Source: Pseudomonas pudica
Lineage (GTDB): Bacteria; Pseudomonadota; Gammaproteobacteria; Pseudomonadales; Pseudomonadaceae
DNA: 64,000 nt
Reading direction: 5' to 3'
Assembly (NCBI RefSeq): GCF_015680405.1
Contig: NZ_JADLJS010000014.1
Location: 1-64,000, forward strand
The notes beneath the pieces are model-generated. The model was not told the origin of the DNA. It was given only the letters and a program-made list of their open reading frames with translations, and searched no databases. The translations under genes and the position numbers were made by a program. Positions within the stretch are counted from its first letter, which is position 1, and the number at the start of each line of letters is the position of its first letter. Of this stretch, positions 1 to 10,353 are shown piece after piece.

Positions 1-1009
1 GTGCCGGTTTTTGGGGGGGCTTTTCGCACCCCGGGGGCTCAACCCCCCCCCGGGTTATGTATCTGCCACCACCAACTTCGGCACACTGCGCTTCCCGCTG
101 CATCGACTCCAGGTTGCGTTCGATCGTCTCGCAAATGCTGTCCATCTGGATCTGGTGTTCACTGAGTCTGAACGGGCTCTGCAAATCCGTCCCGATCCGC
201 TCGATGGCCAGCAGCATGAAGCCCACCACCGTCGAAGCCAGCGGCGTGAACCAGCCCAGCGATTCCACCAGCCCCACCGGTACGATCAGGCAGAACAGAG
301 TGATGAACAGCCGCGGAAAGTACACGTAAGGGTAGGGCAGCGGCGTATTGGCGATCCGTTCCATGCCACCCTGGGCATTGGACAGGTCCACCAGCGTCGA
401 TTCCAGCCTTGCCAGGCGAATGCTGTCCAGCCGCCCGGCCTGGTACTCACGCGCCAGCAATGCCGCCGAACCACTCAAAATGTCGTTGGCGAAATTGTTC
501 GAGCGGTTGCGCCGCTCGAATTCCGCAGGCGGGATGAACGCCATCAGTTCATCCGGGCAGCGCTCACCCTTCAAGTGTGCCGCCAGGCAGTTCACATAGG
601 CGATATGCCTGCGCAGCAGGGTAGCCTTGACCGGGTTCAGGCCATCTTCCGGGTCATCGATCAGGGTCAGCGCCTGCCGTGCGAAGCTGCGCGAACTGTT
701 CACCAACGCCCCCCACAAGGTGCGCGCTTCCCACCAGCGGTTGTAGGCGCTGCTGTTGCGAAAGCTCACCAGCACCACCAGCGCCGAGCCCAGCAAGGTC
801 AGCGGAATCAGCGGCAGGGTGAACTTGCTGTTGAAGAACAGCATGAAATCGATGGTGACCAGCACATCCCAGATCAACAGCCAGAACAGCGACCAGCCGA
901 TGTAGCCGACGGTCTTCACGACCAGGCGGTACTTGCGGGTGATGATGTCTTTCACGCGGGGTACCTCGAAGCGCGGGTGATGCAGGATCGGACGTCGAGG
1001 GATGGGCAT
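1..1009 (-). CDS. Bestrophin-family (UPF0187) membrane channel, 3' end not resolved
   Basis: Reading the minus strand from the ATG at 1009 gives MPIPRRPILHHPRFEVPRVK and then a hydrophobic, arginine-punctuated protein with the bestrophin motifs 'FRNSSAYNRWWEAR' (about residues 80-93) and 'PYPYVYFPRLFITLFCLIVP' (about 245-265). Bacterial bestrophins are pentameric inner-membrane ion channels of about 290-310 residues. Here the frame reaches about residue 319 at position 53 and then passes through a G/C homopolymer-rich stretch (1-55) without a stop before the window ends. The true C-terminus therefore either lies outside the window or has been shifted by a homopolymer error. Family assignment is firm from the motifs; the ion specificity cannot be read. 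It is transcribed away from the genes to its right and shows no operon partner. Confidence 0.8.
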   Translation of the reverse strand, partial: MPIPRRPILHHPRFEVPRVKDIITRKYRLVVKTVGYIGWSLFWLLIWDVLVTIDFMLFFNSKFTLPLIPLTLLGSALVVLVSFRNSSAYNRWWEARTLWGALVNSSRSFARQALTLIDDPEDGLNPVKATLLRRHIAYVNCLAAHLKGERCPDELMAFIPPAEFERRNRSNNFANDILSGSAALLAREYQAGRLDSIRLARLESTLVDLSNAQGGMERIANTPLPYPYVYFPRLFITLFCLIVPVGLVESLGWFTPLASTVVGFMLLAIERIGTDLQSPFRLSEHQIQMDSICETIERNLESMQREAQCAEVGGGRYITRGGVEPPGCEKPPQKPA

Positions 1010-1093
1010 GGTTCGGTGTGGTTCGTCAGGGGTTGTTACCAGACGTGTTCACAGAAAGCCCGAGCGTGCGGCGCTCACCCAGTAGCGACGTCT

Positions 1094-1119
1094 GGCAGTG
1101 ACGCTTGCAGGTCACTGCC
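1094..1119. other. Hairpin between the bestrophin and binding-protein genes
   Basis: A perfect 9-bp inverted repeat (GGCAGTGAC / GTCACTGCC) with an 8-base loop lies just downstream of the stop codon of the binding-protein gene that ends at 1156. No T-run follows on either strand, so it is more likely an mRNA 3'-end stabilising hairpin than a classical Rho-independent terminator. Confidence 0.45.
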
Positions 1120-1155
1120 GCCGTGATCCATACGGAGGTGGACGCCGAGCAGAAA

Positions 1156-2058
1156 CTATTGCACCGGATCACTCACCGGCTTGGCAAAGATGGCCTTGAG
1201 TTCGCTGGTCATCGGGAACTCCAGGTTCAGGCCTTTAGGCGGAATCGGCTGTTCGAACCAGCGCTGGTAGATCCCGTTGATTTCCCCTGAGCTGTACAGC
1301 TCGCCCAGCGACGCGTTCACCAGCGCGAGGAACTGCGGGTCATCCTTGCGCACCATGCAGCCGTAGATTTCCCGTGACTGCTCTTCCCCGACCACCACCC
1401 AATTGTGCGGGTCGCGGGCCTTGGCGCGTTCGCCGTAGAGCAATGCATCGTCCATGTAGAACGCCGCCGCCCGACCGGACTGCAACATCTGGAAGGCCTC
1501 ACCATGGTCCTTGGCGCTGATCACGTACATGTTCATCTTGTTATCGACGTTGTAGCTTTTCAGGTAGCGTTCGTTGGTGGTGCCTGCGGTAGTCACCACA
1601 TTCTTGCCGCGCAGGTCGGCGAAACTCTTGATCCCGCTGTCCTTGGCCGTCAGCAACTGGCCTTTGACATAGATGAACCCATAGGAAAACGCCACCTGTT
1701 TCTGGCGCTCTGCGGTGACGCCGGTCGAGCCGCACTCCAGATCAACGGTACCGTTCTGCACCAGCGGAATGCGGGTTTGCGATGTCACCAGGTTGTATTT
1801 CACCCTGAGCTGGGGCAATGCCAGCTTCTGCTTTATCCGCTCGACGATCTTGTTGGCCAGGTCTACCGAGTAGCCCATGGGTTGTCCCGAGTGGTCGCCC
1901 ACATAAGAGAACGGTACTGAAGCATCGCGATAGCCCAGGGTGATGCTGTTGGCTCTGGCAATCTTGCCCAGGGTAGGCCCCAGCGCTGCTTCGTCAGCAT
2001 GGGCCTGGGTGCCTAGCAACAGGCCAAGGGTGCAGCCGATCAACGTGATTTTTCGCAT
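1156..2058 (-). CDS. Periplasmic amino-acid ABC transporter substrate-binding protein (SBP family 3, glutamate/aspartate-like)
   Basis: 300 residues with a clear Sec signal peptide (charged MRKITL, hydrophobic core, cleavage after THA-type 'QAHA', about residue 21). The mature part has the family-3 SBP layout: 'ITLGYRDASVPFSY', 'GYSVDLANKIV', 'QNGTVDLECGSTGVTAERQKQVAFS' and 'GTTNERYLK', most like the acidic amino-acid binders GltI/AatJ. It captures an amino acid in the periplasm for an inner-membrane importer. No permease or ATPase lies beside it, so it is an orphan binder that probably shares another importer. It is 27 bp downstream of the DadA-like gene and on the same strand, so co-transcription is likely. 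The start codon carries an overlapping Hfq/Crc-type CA motif. Ligand assignment is inference. Confidence 0.85.
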   Translation of the reverse strand: MRKITLIGCTLGLLLGTQAHADEAALGPTLGKIARANSITLGYRDASVPFSYVGDHSGQPMGYSVDLANKIVERIKQKLALPQLRVKYNLVTSQTRIPLVQNGTVDLECGSTGVTAERQKQVAFSYGFIYVKGQLLTAKDSGIKSFADLRGKNVVTTAGTTNERYLKSYNVDNKMNMYVISAKDHGEAFQMLQSGRAAAFYMDDALLYGERAKARDPHNWVVVGEEQSREIYGCMVRKDDPQFLALVNASLGELYSSGEINGIYQRWFEQPIPPKGLNLEFPMTSELKAIFAKPVSDPVQ

Positions 2059-2065
2059 TGTTATT
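2058..2065 (-). promoter_or_regulatory. Candidate Hfq/Crc catabolite-repression motif at a ribosome binding site
   Basis: Minus strand reads GGAGAATAACAATG. AATAACAA fits the AANAANAA consensus that Hfq/Crc occupies in Pseudomonas mRNAs, and it sits between the Shine-Dalgarno sequence and the first A of the start codon, which is the usual repressing position. Function is inferred from sequence and position alone. Confidence 0.45.
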
Positions 2066-2085
2066 CTCCGTTGTAGGTGAGGGGG

Positions 2086-3357
2086 TCAGAGACATGCTGC
2101 AGTACGGCTATTTCCACCAGCCGCACGGGCGGTGAAACCCTGCAGGTCGATGGAGGGGCGGCGCTGGCCGATCAGTTCACTCAGCAGACGTGCGCTGGCG
2201 CAGGCCAGGGTAAAGCCCAGAGCACCATGGCCAAGGTTCAGCCACAGGTTGCGATACGCCGTTGCGCCCAGCAGCGGCACGCCGCTAGGCGTGGCCGGAC
2301 GCATGCCGGCCCATTCGATGGCGTAGTCATAATTACCGGCATTGGCGAAGGTCTCGCGGGCCTGGCGCCTGAGCAAGGCCAGGCGCTTGGGGTCCAGCGT
2401 CGGATCGAAACCGACAATGTCGACCATCGCCGCCACCCGCAACTGTTCACCGATCCGGGCGTAGACGATCTTGCGGTCGTAGTCGGTGATGCTCAGGTCC
2501 GGCGCCCGGTGCTGGGCGCCGATCGGTACTGTCAGGCTATACCCCTTGAGCGGATACAGCGGCAGGTCGATGCTGGGCAGTGCCAGCAACGCACTGCGAT
2601 GGCCGGCCGCAACCACCAGGTGCTCCACCGGCAGCACTTCGTCGTCCAGTTCAATCGCATTCACCACGCCATGCGCATGGCGAATTGCGGAAACCGCCTG
2701 GCCCAGGCGGAACTTGCAGCGTCCCGACGCCTGCAAGCGCGCCGCCAGCTGCTGGCAAAAGCTGTAGCAATCGCCGACCTCTTCATCCGGGGTATAGATG
2801 GCGCCGACAAAGGGCGCCTCCATCAGCGCTGGGTCCAGACGGGCACAGTCGGCGTGCGATAGCACCTGTTGTTGCTGGGGCACGGCAAGGTTCTTGCGCG
2901 CATGCTCGAAGCTGCTGGCCTTGCGGAAGGTGACCAGCTTGCCGTTGCGCCGCCAGTTGAAACCACCCAGGCCGTCCTCCTCACGCCAGGCTTGCAAGGT
3001 CGACTGGCTCAGCAGGGCGAGGCGCAGCAGATGGCCGGCGTTGGCGCGGTTGACCGAGGAGCGGCAAGCCCCAAGGAATGCTGCCATCCAGCGCCACTGC
3101 GCACGATCGAAGCGCGGGCGCAATCGCAGCGGCGATTCACCGCGCAGCATCCAGCCAATGGCCTGCAATGGCACGCCGGCGTCGGCCAGGGGCGCCACGT
3201 AGCGATAGGACAGCTGGCCGCCGTTGGCGAAGCTGGTTTCACTGCCCAACGAATCGCGAGCCTCGATCAGCGTCACGTCAAAGCCGTCGCGTACCAGTGC
3301 GTAAGCGGTTGACAGGCCAATGACGCCACCGCCGATGATGCATACATGCTGAGCCAT
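2086..3357 (-). CDS. FAD-dependent D-amino acid dehydrogenase (DadA family, DAO fold)
   Basis: 423 residues, close to the usual 415-435 of DadA proteins. The N-terminus carries the FAD dinucleotide-binding motif (VCIIGGGVIGLSTAYAL, glycines about 9-14) and the DadA-type 'SETSFANGGQLSYRY' segment at about 39-53. The C-terminal part has 'WAGMRPATPSGVPLLG' and 'NLGHGALGFTLACASA', typical of the DAO fold. Members oxidise D-amino acids to 2-oxo acids and pass electrons to the membrane quinone pool. It is the first gene of a probable two-gene unit with the binding protein at 1156-2058 and is divergent from the LysR gene at 3465. The orthologous catabolic dadA normally sits with the racemase dadX; no racemase is here, so this is a paralogue of unknown substrate, possibly an acidic D-amino acid judging by the neighbour. 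Confidence 0.85.
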   Translation of the reverse strand: MAQHVCIIGGGVIGLSTAYALVRDGFDVTLIEARDSLGSETSFANGGQLSYRYVAPLADAGVPLQAIGWMLRGESPLRLRPRFDRAQWRWMAAFLGACRSSVNRANAGHLLRLALLSQSTLQAWREEDGLGGFNWRRNGKLVTFRKASSFEHARKNLAVPQQQQVLSHADCARLDPALMEAPFVGAIYTPDEEVGDCYSFCQQLAARLQASGRCKFRLGQAVSAIRHAHGVVNAIELDDEVLPVEHLVVAAGHRSALLALPSIDLPLYPLKGYSLTVPIGAQHRAPDLSITDYDRKIVYARIGEQLRVAAMVDIVGFDPTLDPKRLALLRRQARETFANAGNYDYAIEWAGMRPATPSGVPLLGATAYRNLWLNLGHGALGFTLACASARLLSELIGQRRPSIDLQGFTARAAGGNSRTAACL

Positions 3358-3438
3358 GTCAGTCCTTGGTCGTGGTTGGAACGAGGCTGAGGTTAGGGCC
3401 AGGTGACAGGTGGCGAAAAATGAATAAAGATCGCTGAG

Positions 3439-3457
3439 CCATAAAAAAAGGTTATGG
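3439..3457. promoter_or_regulatory. LysR-type operator candidate
   Basis: Inverted repeat CCATAA-N7-TTATGG contains the LysR-family T-N11-A signature (ATAA-N7-TTAT). It ends 7 bases before the ATG of the divergent LysR gene, so the bound regulator could repress its own gene and control the dadA-like/SBP pair on the other side. Motif seen; function inferred. Confidence 0.5.
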
Positions 3458-3464
3458 ACTTGCC

Positions 3465-4370
3465 ATGCGCCTTCGCCATATCGAGATTTTCCAGGCCATC
3501 CGCCAGACCGGCTCGGTCAGCGGTGCCGCACAGTTGCTGCACGTTTCCCAACCTGCCGTGACCAAGGTTCTGCAGCACGCCGAGCAGCAACTGGGCTTTC
3601 CGTTGTTCCTGCGGGTGCGCGGCAAGCTGCAGCCCACGCCCGAGGCGCTGGAGCTGGAGCGTGAGGTCGACAAGGTAACGGAGAGTCTGCAAGGGGTGCG
3701 ACGCCTGGCGCAAAGCCTGCGTCGCGCGCCGGGCCACAGCCTGCGGATCGGTGCGACCCCGGCACTGGCCCTGTCGCTGCTGCCGCCGGCCATTCATGAA
3801 TGGACCCAGCGGTACCCGGAAATCGTCTGCGAGCTGTCCAGCGCCCACAGTCGCGAACTGGTGCAGAACCTGTTGATGCGGGAGATCGACGTCGCCCTGA
3901 CCCTGCAACCGCCAGATCACCCTGCGCTCAAGGCTCAGGCACTGGCCAGCGGGGTGTTGGTAGCGTTGGCGCCGGCAGGTTATTGGCCACAGGAAGATGA
4001 AGGCAAGCCGCTGTCGTTGATGGCATTGGCCGATGCGCCCTTGATCGGGCTGTCCAGCGCCGACCCGCTGTCGGTGCGCCTCGACAGCTACCTCAAGGCT
4101 GTGGAGCCGCCGCCACGGGTGAGCATTGCGGTGCAGACCTATTCACTGGCCAGGGCGATGGTCGAATCCGGTGCTGGGCTGGCCGTCATCGACCCCTTCA
4201 CCGCCCTTGGCGCGGCGCCTGGGGTGACCGCTATTCGTCCGCTGGCCCCGGCGTTGCCGATCACCTTGTATGCGGTGACCCGCGTTGCCGAACCGTCAGC
4301 GCATACACTGAGCGAGCTGCTGACGATTTTCAGCTGCCGTGCCCAGGGGCAGCTGGATCGCTGGCGCTGA
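3465..4370 (+). CDS. LysR-family transcriptional regulator
   Basis: 301 residues. The N-terminal winged helix-turn-helix is plain (MRLRHIEIFQAIRQTGSV, then 'AAQLLHVSQPAVTKVLQHAE', about residues 3-60), followed by a LysR substrate-binding domain from about 90 ('LRIGATPALALSLLPPAI'). The ATG at 3465 gives the canonical family N-terminus. It is divergent from the DadA-like dehydrogenase with a 107-bp shared promoter region holding a T-N11-A palindrome, the standard arrangement for a LysR protein controlling its divergent neighbour. By context it probably responds to an amino acid or its oxidation product. The effector cannot be told from sequence. Confidence 0.9.
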   Translation: MRLRHIEIFQAIRQTGSVSGAAQLLHVSQPAVTKVLQHAEQQLGFPLFLRVRGKLQPTPEALELEREVDKVTESLQGVRRLAQSLRRAPGHSLRIGATPALALSLLPPAIHEWTQRYPEIVCELSSAHSRELVQNLLMREIDVALTLQPPDHPALKAQALASGVLVALAPAGYWPQEDEGKPLSLMALADAPLIGLSSADPLSVRLDSYLKAVEPPPRVSIAVQTYSLARAMVESGAGLAVIDPFTALGAAPGVTAIRPLAPALPITLYAVTRVAEPSAHTLSELLTIFSCRAQGQLDRWR

Positions 4371-4454
4371 TTGCAGATATGCCCGGAAAGCGCATCAATG
4401 TCAGCCCGGACTCTCATGGAACTGCACATAACTAATTGAATTAGCAGGGACACC

Positions 4455-4540
4455 GTGGGAGCGGCGTGCCCGCGAACACCGGCGGAGCCGGTGCCATACA
4501 CCGCGTTGGGCGTTTCGCGGGCTCGCCCGCTCCCACAAGG
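4455..4540. repeat. REP pair (class A, variant)
   Basis: GTGGGAGCGGCGTGCCCGCG followed, in opposite orientation, by TTTCGCGGGCTCGCCCGCTC CCAC. The two inverted REP units are separated by a small hairpin (ACCGGCGGAGCCGGT). It lies in the gap between the LysR gene and tRNA-Leu. Confidence 0.8.
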
Positions 4541-4600
4541 GAATATGACACGCTCTCGAACATTGTTCCCTGTGCGACAGCGCAGCCCAGATCGCAGGCG

Positions 4601-4632
4601 AAAAAAAACCGACCATAAGGTCGGTTTTTTTC
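4601..4632 (-). terminator. Rho-independent terminator of tRNA-Leu
   Basis: A run of A, stem ACCGACC, loop ATAA, stem GGTCGGT, run of T: a symmetrical terminator immediately downstream of the tRNA on the minus strand. The A/T tracts on both sides would let it work in both directions, also stopping reads coming from the LysR gene. Confidence 0.9.
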
Positions 4633-4638
4633 GGATCT

Positions 4639-4723
4639 TGGTGCCCCGAGGGAGACTCGAACTCCCACTCCTTTCGAAAACGGATTTTGAATCCGCCGCG
4701 TCTACCAATTCCGCCATCAGGGC
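4639..4723 (-). tRNA. tRNA-Leu(CAA)
   Basis: The minus strand gives an 85-nt class II tRNA: acceptor GCCCTGA paired with TCGGGGC, D-arm region GGCGGAATTGGTAGAC, anticodon stem-loop GGATTCAAAATCC with anticodon CAA, a long variable arm, T-loop GTTCGAGTC, and an encoded 3' CCA (complement at 4639-4641). It reads UUG leucine codons. It is a single-gene unit ending in its own terminator at 4601-4632 and is divergent from queA. Confidence 0.95.
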
Positions 4724-4830
4724 ATGTGGCGCGCAGTATAGAGAGCCGCCGCTGGTCGGTCAATCGGCTTTCATGGTCAATTTTCACACATTGGGCTAAA
4801 CTTCCCGGCCCTGCCGAACCGAACATTATC

Positions 4831-7010
<2,180 letters not shown>

Positions 7011-7052
7011 CTGTCCGCATCCATTATTAGAAAATTACATTAGGAGTGCCCA

Positions 7053-7388
7053 ATGAGCTTCTTGATCCCCGCCGCATACGCGGACGCCGCAGCACCTGCC
7101 GCCGGCCCAGCCGGTACCGGCTTCGAGTGGATTTTCCTGGTCGGTTTCCTGGTCATCTTCTACCTGATGATCTGGCGCCCGCAGGCCAAGCGTGCAAAAG
7201 AGCAGAAGAACCTGCTGAGCAACTTGCAGAAGGGTGACGAAGTTGTCACCAACGGCGGCATCGCCGGCAAGATCGTCAAGGTTTCCGATGATTTCGTGGT
7301 ACTGGAAGTTTCCGACAACGTCGAGCTGAAGTTCCAGAAGGGTGCCATCGCGGCCACCCTGCCAAAAGGTACGCTCAAGGCTATCTGA
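7053..7388 (+). CDS. yajC: Preprotein translocase subunit YajC
   Basis: 111 residues. Small inner-membrane accessory of the SecDF complex. A short N-terminal segment precedes one strong transmembrane helix (FEWIFLVGFLVIFYLMIW, about residues 26-43) and then the cytosolic 'RPQAKRAKEQKNLLSNLQKGDEVVTNGG' region typical of YajC. TAGGAG precedes the ATG. It is 42 bp after tgt and 64 bp before secD, in the same transcription direction. Confidence 0.96.
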   Translation: MSFLIPAAYADAAAPAAGPAGTGFEWIFLVGFLVIFYLMIWRPQAKRAKEQKNLLSNLQKGDEVVTNGGIAGKIVKVSDDFVVLEVSDNVELKFQKGAIAATLPKGTLKAI

Positions 7389-7452
7389 GTTACCGGTTTC
7401 ATTTTTCCAGTCGGGGCGCGCAAAGCGCCCCGCGTCTTGAACGGGCGGCGTG

Positions 7453-9315
7453 ATGCTGAACAAATACCCTCTGTGGAAATACGCACTGATCGTGCTGGTA
7501 CTGGCGATCGGTTTTATTTATTCCGCTCCCAACCTCTACCCGGATGATCCGGCGGTACAGATCAGTGGTGCCAGTTCGGCGCTGCAGGTGAACCAGGCTG
7601 ACCTCGACCGCGTCAGCAAGGCGCTGGGCGATGCCAAGATCGCTGTGAAGGGCGCTAGCCTGGGTGAGAAGGGCAGCGGGCTGATCCGCCTGACCAATCA
7701 GGAAGACCAGCTGCCAGCCAAGGATGTAGTGCGCAAGGCACTGGGCGATGATTACGTCGTGGCCCTGAACCTGGCCCAGACTACCCCGCAATGGCTGCGC
7801 AACCTGGGCGCAAGCCCGATGAAGCTGGGCCTGGACCTGTCCGGTGGTGTGCACTTCCTGCTGGAAGTGGACATGGACAAGGCCATGAACGCCCGCATGA
7901 AAGTCTACGAAGGCGAGGTCAAGACCTTGCTGCGCAAAGAGCGCATCCGCTACCGCAGCCTGCCTCAGCAGGATGGCGGTATCATGCTGGGCTTCGCTGA
8001 CGATGCTACCCGCGAACAGGCCCGTGCCCTGATCCGCAAGAATTTCAACGACTTCGACCTGACCACCACCGAGCGCAACGAGCTCGCCGTGCTGCGTCTG
8101 GCGCTGACCCAGGCGAAAGTCGCCGAGATCCGCGAATACTCGATCAAGCAGAACCTCACTACCGTCCGCAACCGGGTCAACGAGCTGGGTGTAGCCGAGC
8201 CGCTGGTACAGCGCCAGGGCGCCAACCGCATCGTGGTCGAGCTGCCAGGCGTGCAGGACACTGCCGAAGCCAAGCGCATCCTGGGTAAAACCGCCAACCT
8301 GGAGTTCCGCTTCGGTGCCGAACCGGGCGCGTCCAAGGCCACTACCGAGGTGTTCGAGTTCCGTGAAGGTGGCCGTTCCGCCGCGGTCGAGCGCGGCCTG
8401 ATCATCACCGGTGACCAGGTGACCGACGCCCAGGCCAGCTTCGACGAGCAAGGTCGCCCGCAGGTGAACATCCGCCTGGATGGCCACGGTGGCGAGCTGA
8501 TGACCCGTGCTACCCGCAGCAACGTCGGCCGCAGCATGGCGGTGATCTTCATCGAGCAGAAGCCGGTCACCCGCTACGTCAAGCAGACCGTCGACGGCGT
8601 CGAGAAGGACGTTGCCGTACAGAGCTTCCAGGAAGAGAAGAAGATCATCAGCCTGGCGACCATCCAGTCGCCGCTGGGCAGCCAGTTCCGCATCACCGGC
8701 CTGAACGGCCAGGGCGAATCGTCCGAACTGGCCCTGCTGCTGCGTGCCGGTGGCCTGGCCGCGCCGATGTACTTCGCTGAAGAGCGCACCATCGGCCCAA
8801 GCCTGGGGGCCGATAACATCACCAAGGGTATCGATGCGTCGCTGTGGGGCATGCTGTTCGTCTCGCTGTTCATCATCGCCATCTACCGTGCCTTCGGTGT
8901 GATCGCCACCATCGCCCTGGCGGGCAACATGGTCCTGCTGCTGGCGCTGATGTCGCTGCTGGGCGCCACCCTGACCCTGCCGGGTATTGCCGGTATCGTG
9001 TTGACCATGGGTATGGCGGTGGACGCCAACGTGCTGATCTTCTCGCGTATCCGCGAAGAGCTGAACGCTGGCATGTCGGTGCAGCGCGCCATTCACGAAG
9101 GCTTCAATCGCGCCTATACCGCGATCATCGACGCCAACCTGACCAGCCTGCTGGTCGGCGGCATCCTGTTCGCCATGGGTACCGGCCCGGTCAAAGGCTT
9201 TGCGGTCACCATGTCCCTCGGGATTTTCACCTCGATGTTCACCGCCGTCATGGTGACCCGTGCAATGGTCAACCTGACCTGCGGCGGGCGTGACATCAAG
9301 AAGCTGTGGGTTTGA
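7453..9315 (+). CDS. secD: Protein translocase subunit SecD
   Basis: 620 residues from the ATG at 7453 (a GTG immediately before it would add one residue). SecD, with SecF, uses the proton gradient to pull exported proteins through SecYEG. It shows an N-terminal membrane anchor (YALIVLVLAIGFIYSAPN), a large periplasmic domain with 'GLDLSGGVHFLLEVD', and a C-terminal five-helix RND-type module beginning near 'GPSLGADNITKG' with the conserved 'MGMAVDANVLIFSRIREEL' and 'AFNRAYTAIIDAN'-type motif. Length is normal for pseudomonads. secF follows after 10 bp. Confidence 0.97.
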   Translation: MLNKYPLWKYALIVLVLAIGFIYSAPNLYPDDPAVQISGASSALQVNQADLDRVSKALGDAKIAVKGASLGEKGSGLIRLTNQEDQLPAKDVVRKALGDDYVVALNLAQTTPQWLRNLGASPMKLGLDLSGGVHFLLEVDMDKAMNARMKVYEGEVKTLLRKERIRYRSLPQQDGGIMLGFADDATREQARALIRKNFNDFDLTTTERNELAVLRLALTQAKVAEIREYSIKQNLTTVRNRVNELGVAEPLVQRQGANRIVVELPGVQDTAEAKRILGKTANLEFRFGAEPGASKATTEVFEFREGGRSAAVERGLIITGDQVTDAQASFDEQGRPQVNIRLDGHGGELMTRATRSNVGRSMAVIFIEQKPVTRYVKQTVDGVEKDVAVQSFQEEKKIISLATIQSPLGSQFRITGLNGQGESSELALLLRAGGLAAPMYFAEERTIGPSLGADNITKGIDASLWGMLFVSLFIIAIYRAFGVIATIALAGNMVLLLALMSLLGATLTLPGIAGIVLTMGMAVDANVLIFSRIREELNAGMSVQRAIHEGFNRAYTAIIDANLTSLLVGGILFAMGTGPVKGFAVTMSLGIFTSMFTAVMVTRAMVNLTCGGRDIKKLWV

Positions 9316-9325
9316 GGGAGCTGCG

Positions 9326-10234
9326 ATGAAAACCATCAACTTCATGGGCGTGCGCAATGTCGCGTTCGCCGTTACCGTGCTCCTCACCGTGCTGGCGCTG
9401 TTCAGCTGGTGGCAGAAGGGCCTTAACTTCGGCCTGGACTTCACCGGCGGTACGCTGATCGAGCTGACCTACGAGCGCCCGGCCGATCTCAAGGCGGTGC
9501 GTGCCGAGCTGGTCAATTCCGGCTTCAACGAGGCGGTGGTGCAGAGCTTCGGCGCCACCACCGACCTGCTGGTGCGCATGCCGGGCGATGACCCGCAGCT
9601 GGGCAACAAGGTTGCCGAGGCCCTGCAGAAGGCTGGCGGCGACAACCCGGCCAAGGTCAAGCGTGTCGAGTTCGTTGGCCCGCAGGTGGGTGAAGAGCTG
9701 CGTGACCAGGGCGGCATGGGTATGCTCCTGGCCTTGGGCGGCATCCTCATCTACCTGGCATTCCGCTTCCAGTGGAAGTTCGCCGTGGGTGCGATCGTCT
9801 CGCTGATCCACGACGTGGTGGTGACCCTGGGTATCCTGTCGTTCTTCCAGATCACCTTCGACCTGACGGTACTGGCGGCGGTGCTGGCGATCATTGGCTA
9901 CTCGCTGAACGACACCATCGTCGTGTTTGACCGGGTGCGCGAAAACTTCCGCGTCATGCGCAAGGCCTCGCTGATCGAGAACATCAACGTTTCCACCACC
10001 CAGACCCTGCTGCGTACCATCGCCACTTCGGTTTCCACCTTGTTGGCCATTGCCGCGCTGCTGTTCTTCGGTGGCGACAACCTGTTCGGCTTCTCGCTGG
10101 CCCTGTTCATCGGCGTCATGGCCGGTACCTATTCGTCGATCTATATCGCCAACGTGGTGCTGATCTGGCTGAACCTGAGCAGTGAAGACCTGATCCCGCC
10201 GGCCAAGACCGACGGTGTGGACGACCGTCCGTAA
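9326..10234 (+). CDS. secF: Protein translocase subunit SecF
   Basis: 302 residues starting MKTINFMGVRNVAFAVTVL at 9326 with GGGAG upstream. It has the six-helix SecF fold: 'GLDFTGGTLIEL' after the first helix, a short periplasmic domain, then the RND-type module with 'VEFVGPQVGEEL', 'LIHDVVVTLGILSFF', 'IIGYSLNDTIVVFDRVREN' and 'TLLRTIATSVSTLLAIAALL'. It is the partner of SecD in proton-driven protein export. A strong terminator follows at 10262-10298, ending the queA-secF cluster. Confidence 0.97.
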   Translation: MKTINFMGVRNVAFAVTVLLTVLALFSWWQKGLNFGLDFTGGTLIELTYERPADLKAVRAELVNSGFNEAVVQSFGATTDLLVRMPGDDPQLGNKVAEALQKAGGDNPAKVKRVEFVGPQVGEELRDQGGMGMLLALGGILIYLAFRFQWKFAVGAIVSLIHDVVVTLGILSFFQITFDLTVLAAVLAIIGYSLNDTIVVFDRVRENFRVMRKASLIENINVSTTQTLLRTIATSVSTLLAIAALLFFGGDNLFGFSLALFIGVMAGTYSSIYIANVVLIWLNLSSEDLIPPAKTDGVDDRP

Positions 10235-10261
10235 GGCGTACTCCATGCCGTTTGGCGGCCC

Positions 10262-10298
10262 AAAAGGCGTGAGTGTTGAACTCGCGCCTTTTTTTTTA
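10262..10298 (+). terminator. Terminator of the secDF operon
   Basis: AAGGCGTGAGT / ACTCGCGCCTT stem with a five-base loop (one G-T pair) followed by nine T residues, 27 bp after the secF stop. Confidence 0.9.
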
Positions 10299-10353
10299 CT
10301 CCAAGGCTGGGAGAAGGCGGGTCGGACCCGCGGGTTATGATCAGGAGGTTCAT

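Noticed and set aside
7399..9444. 681-codon open frame antisense to secD and yajC
   Set aside because: It is a shadow of high-GC coding sequence: secD on the other strand has all family motifs, and the antisense reading lacks a ribosome site and any recognisable domain.
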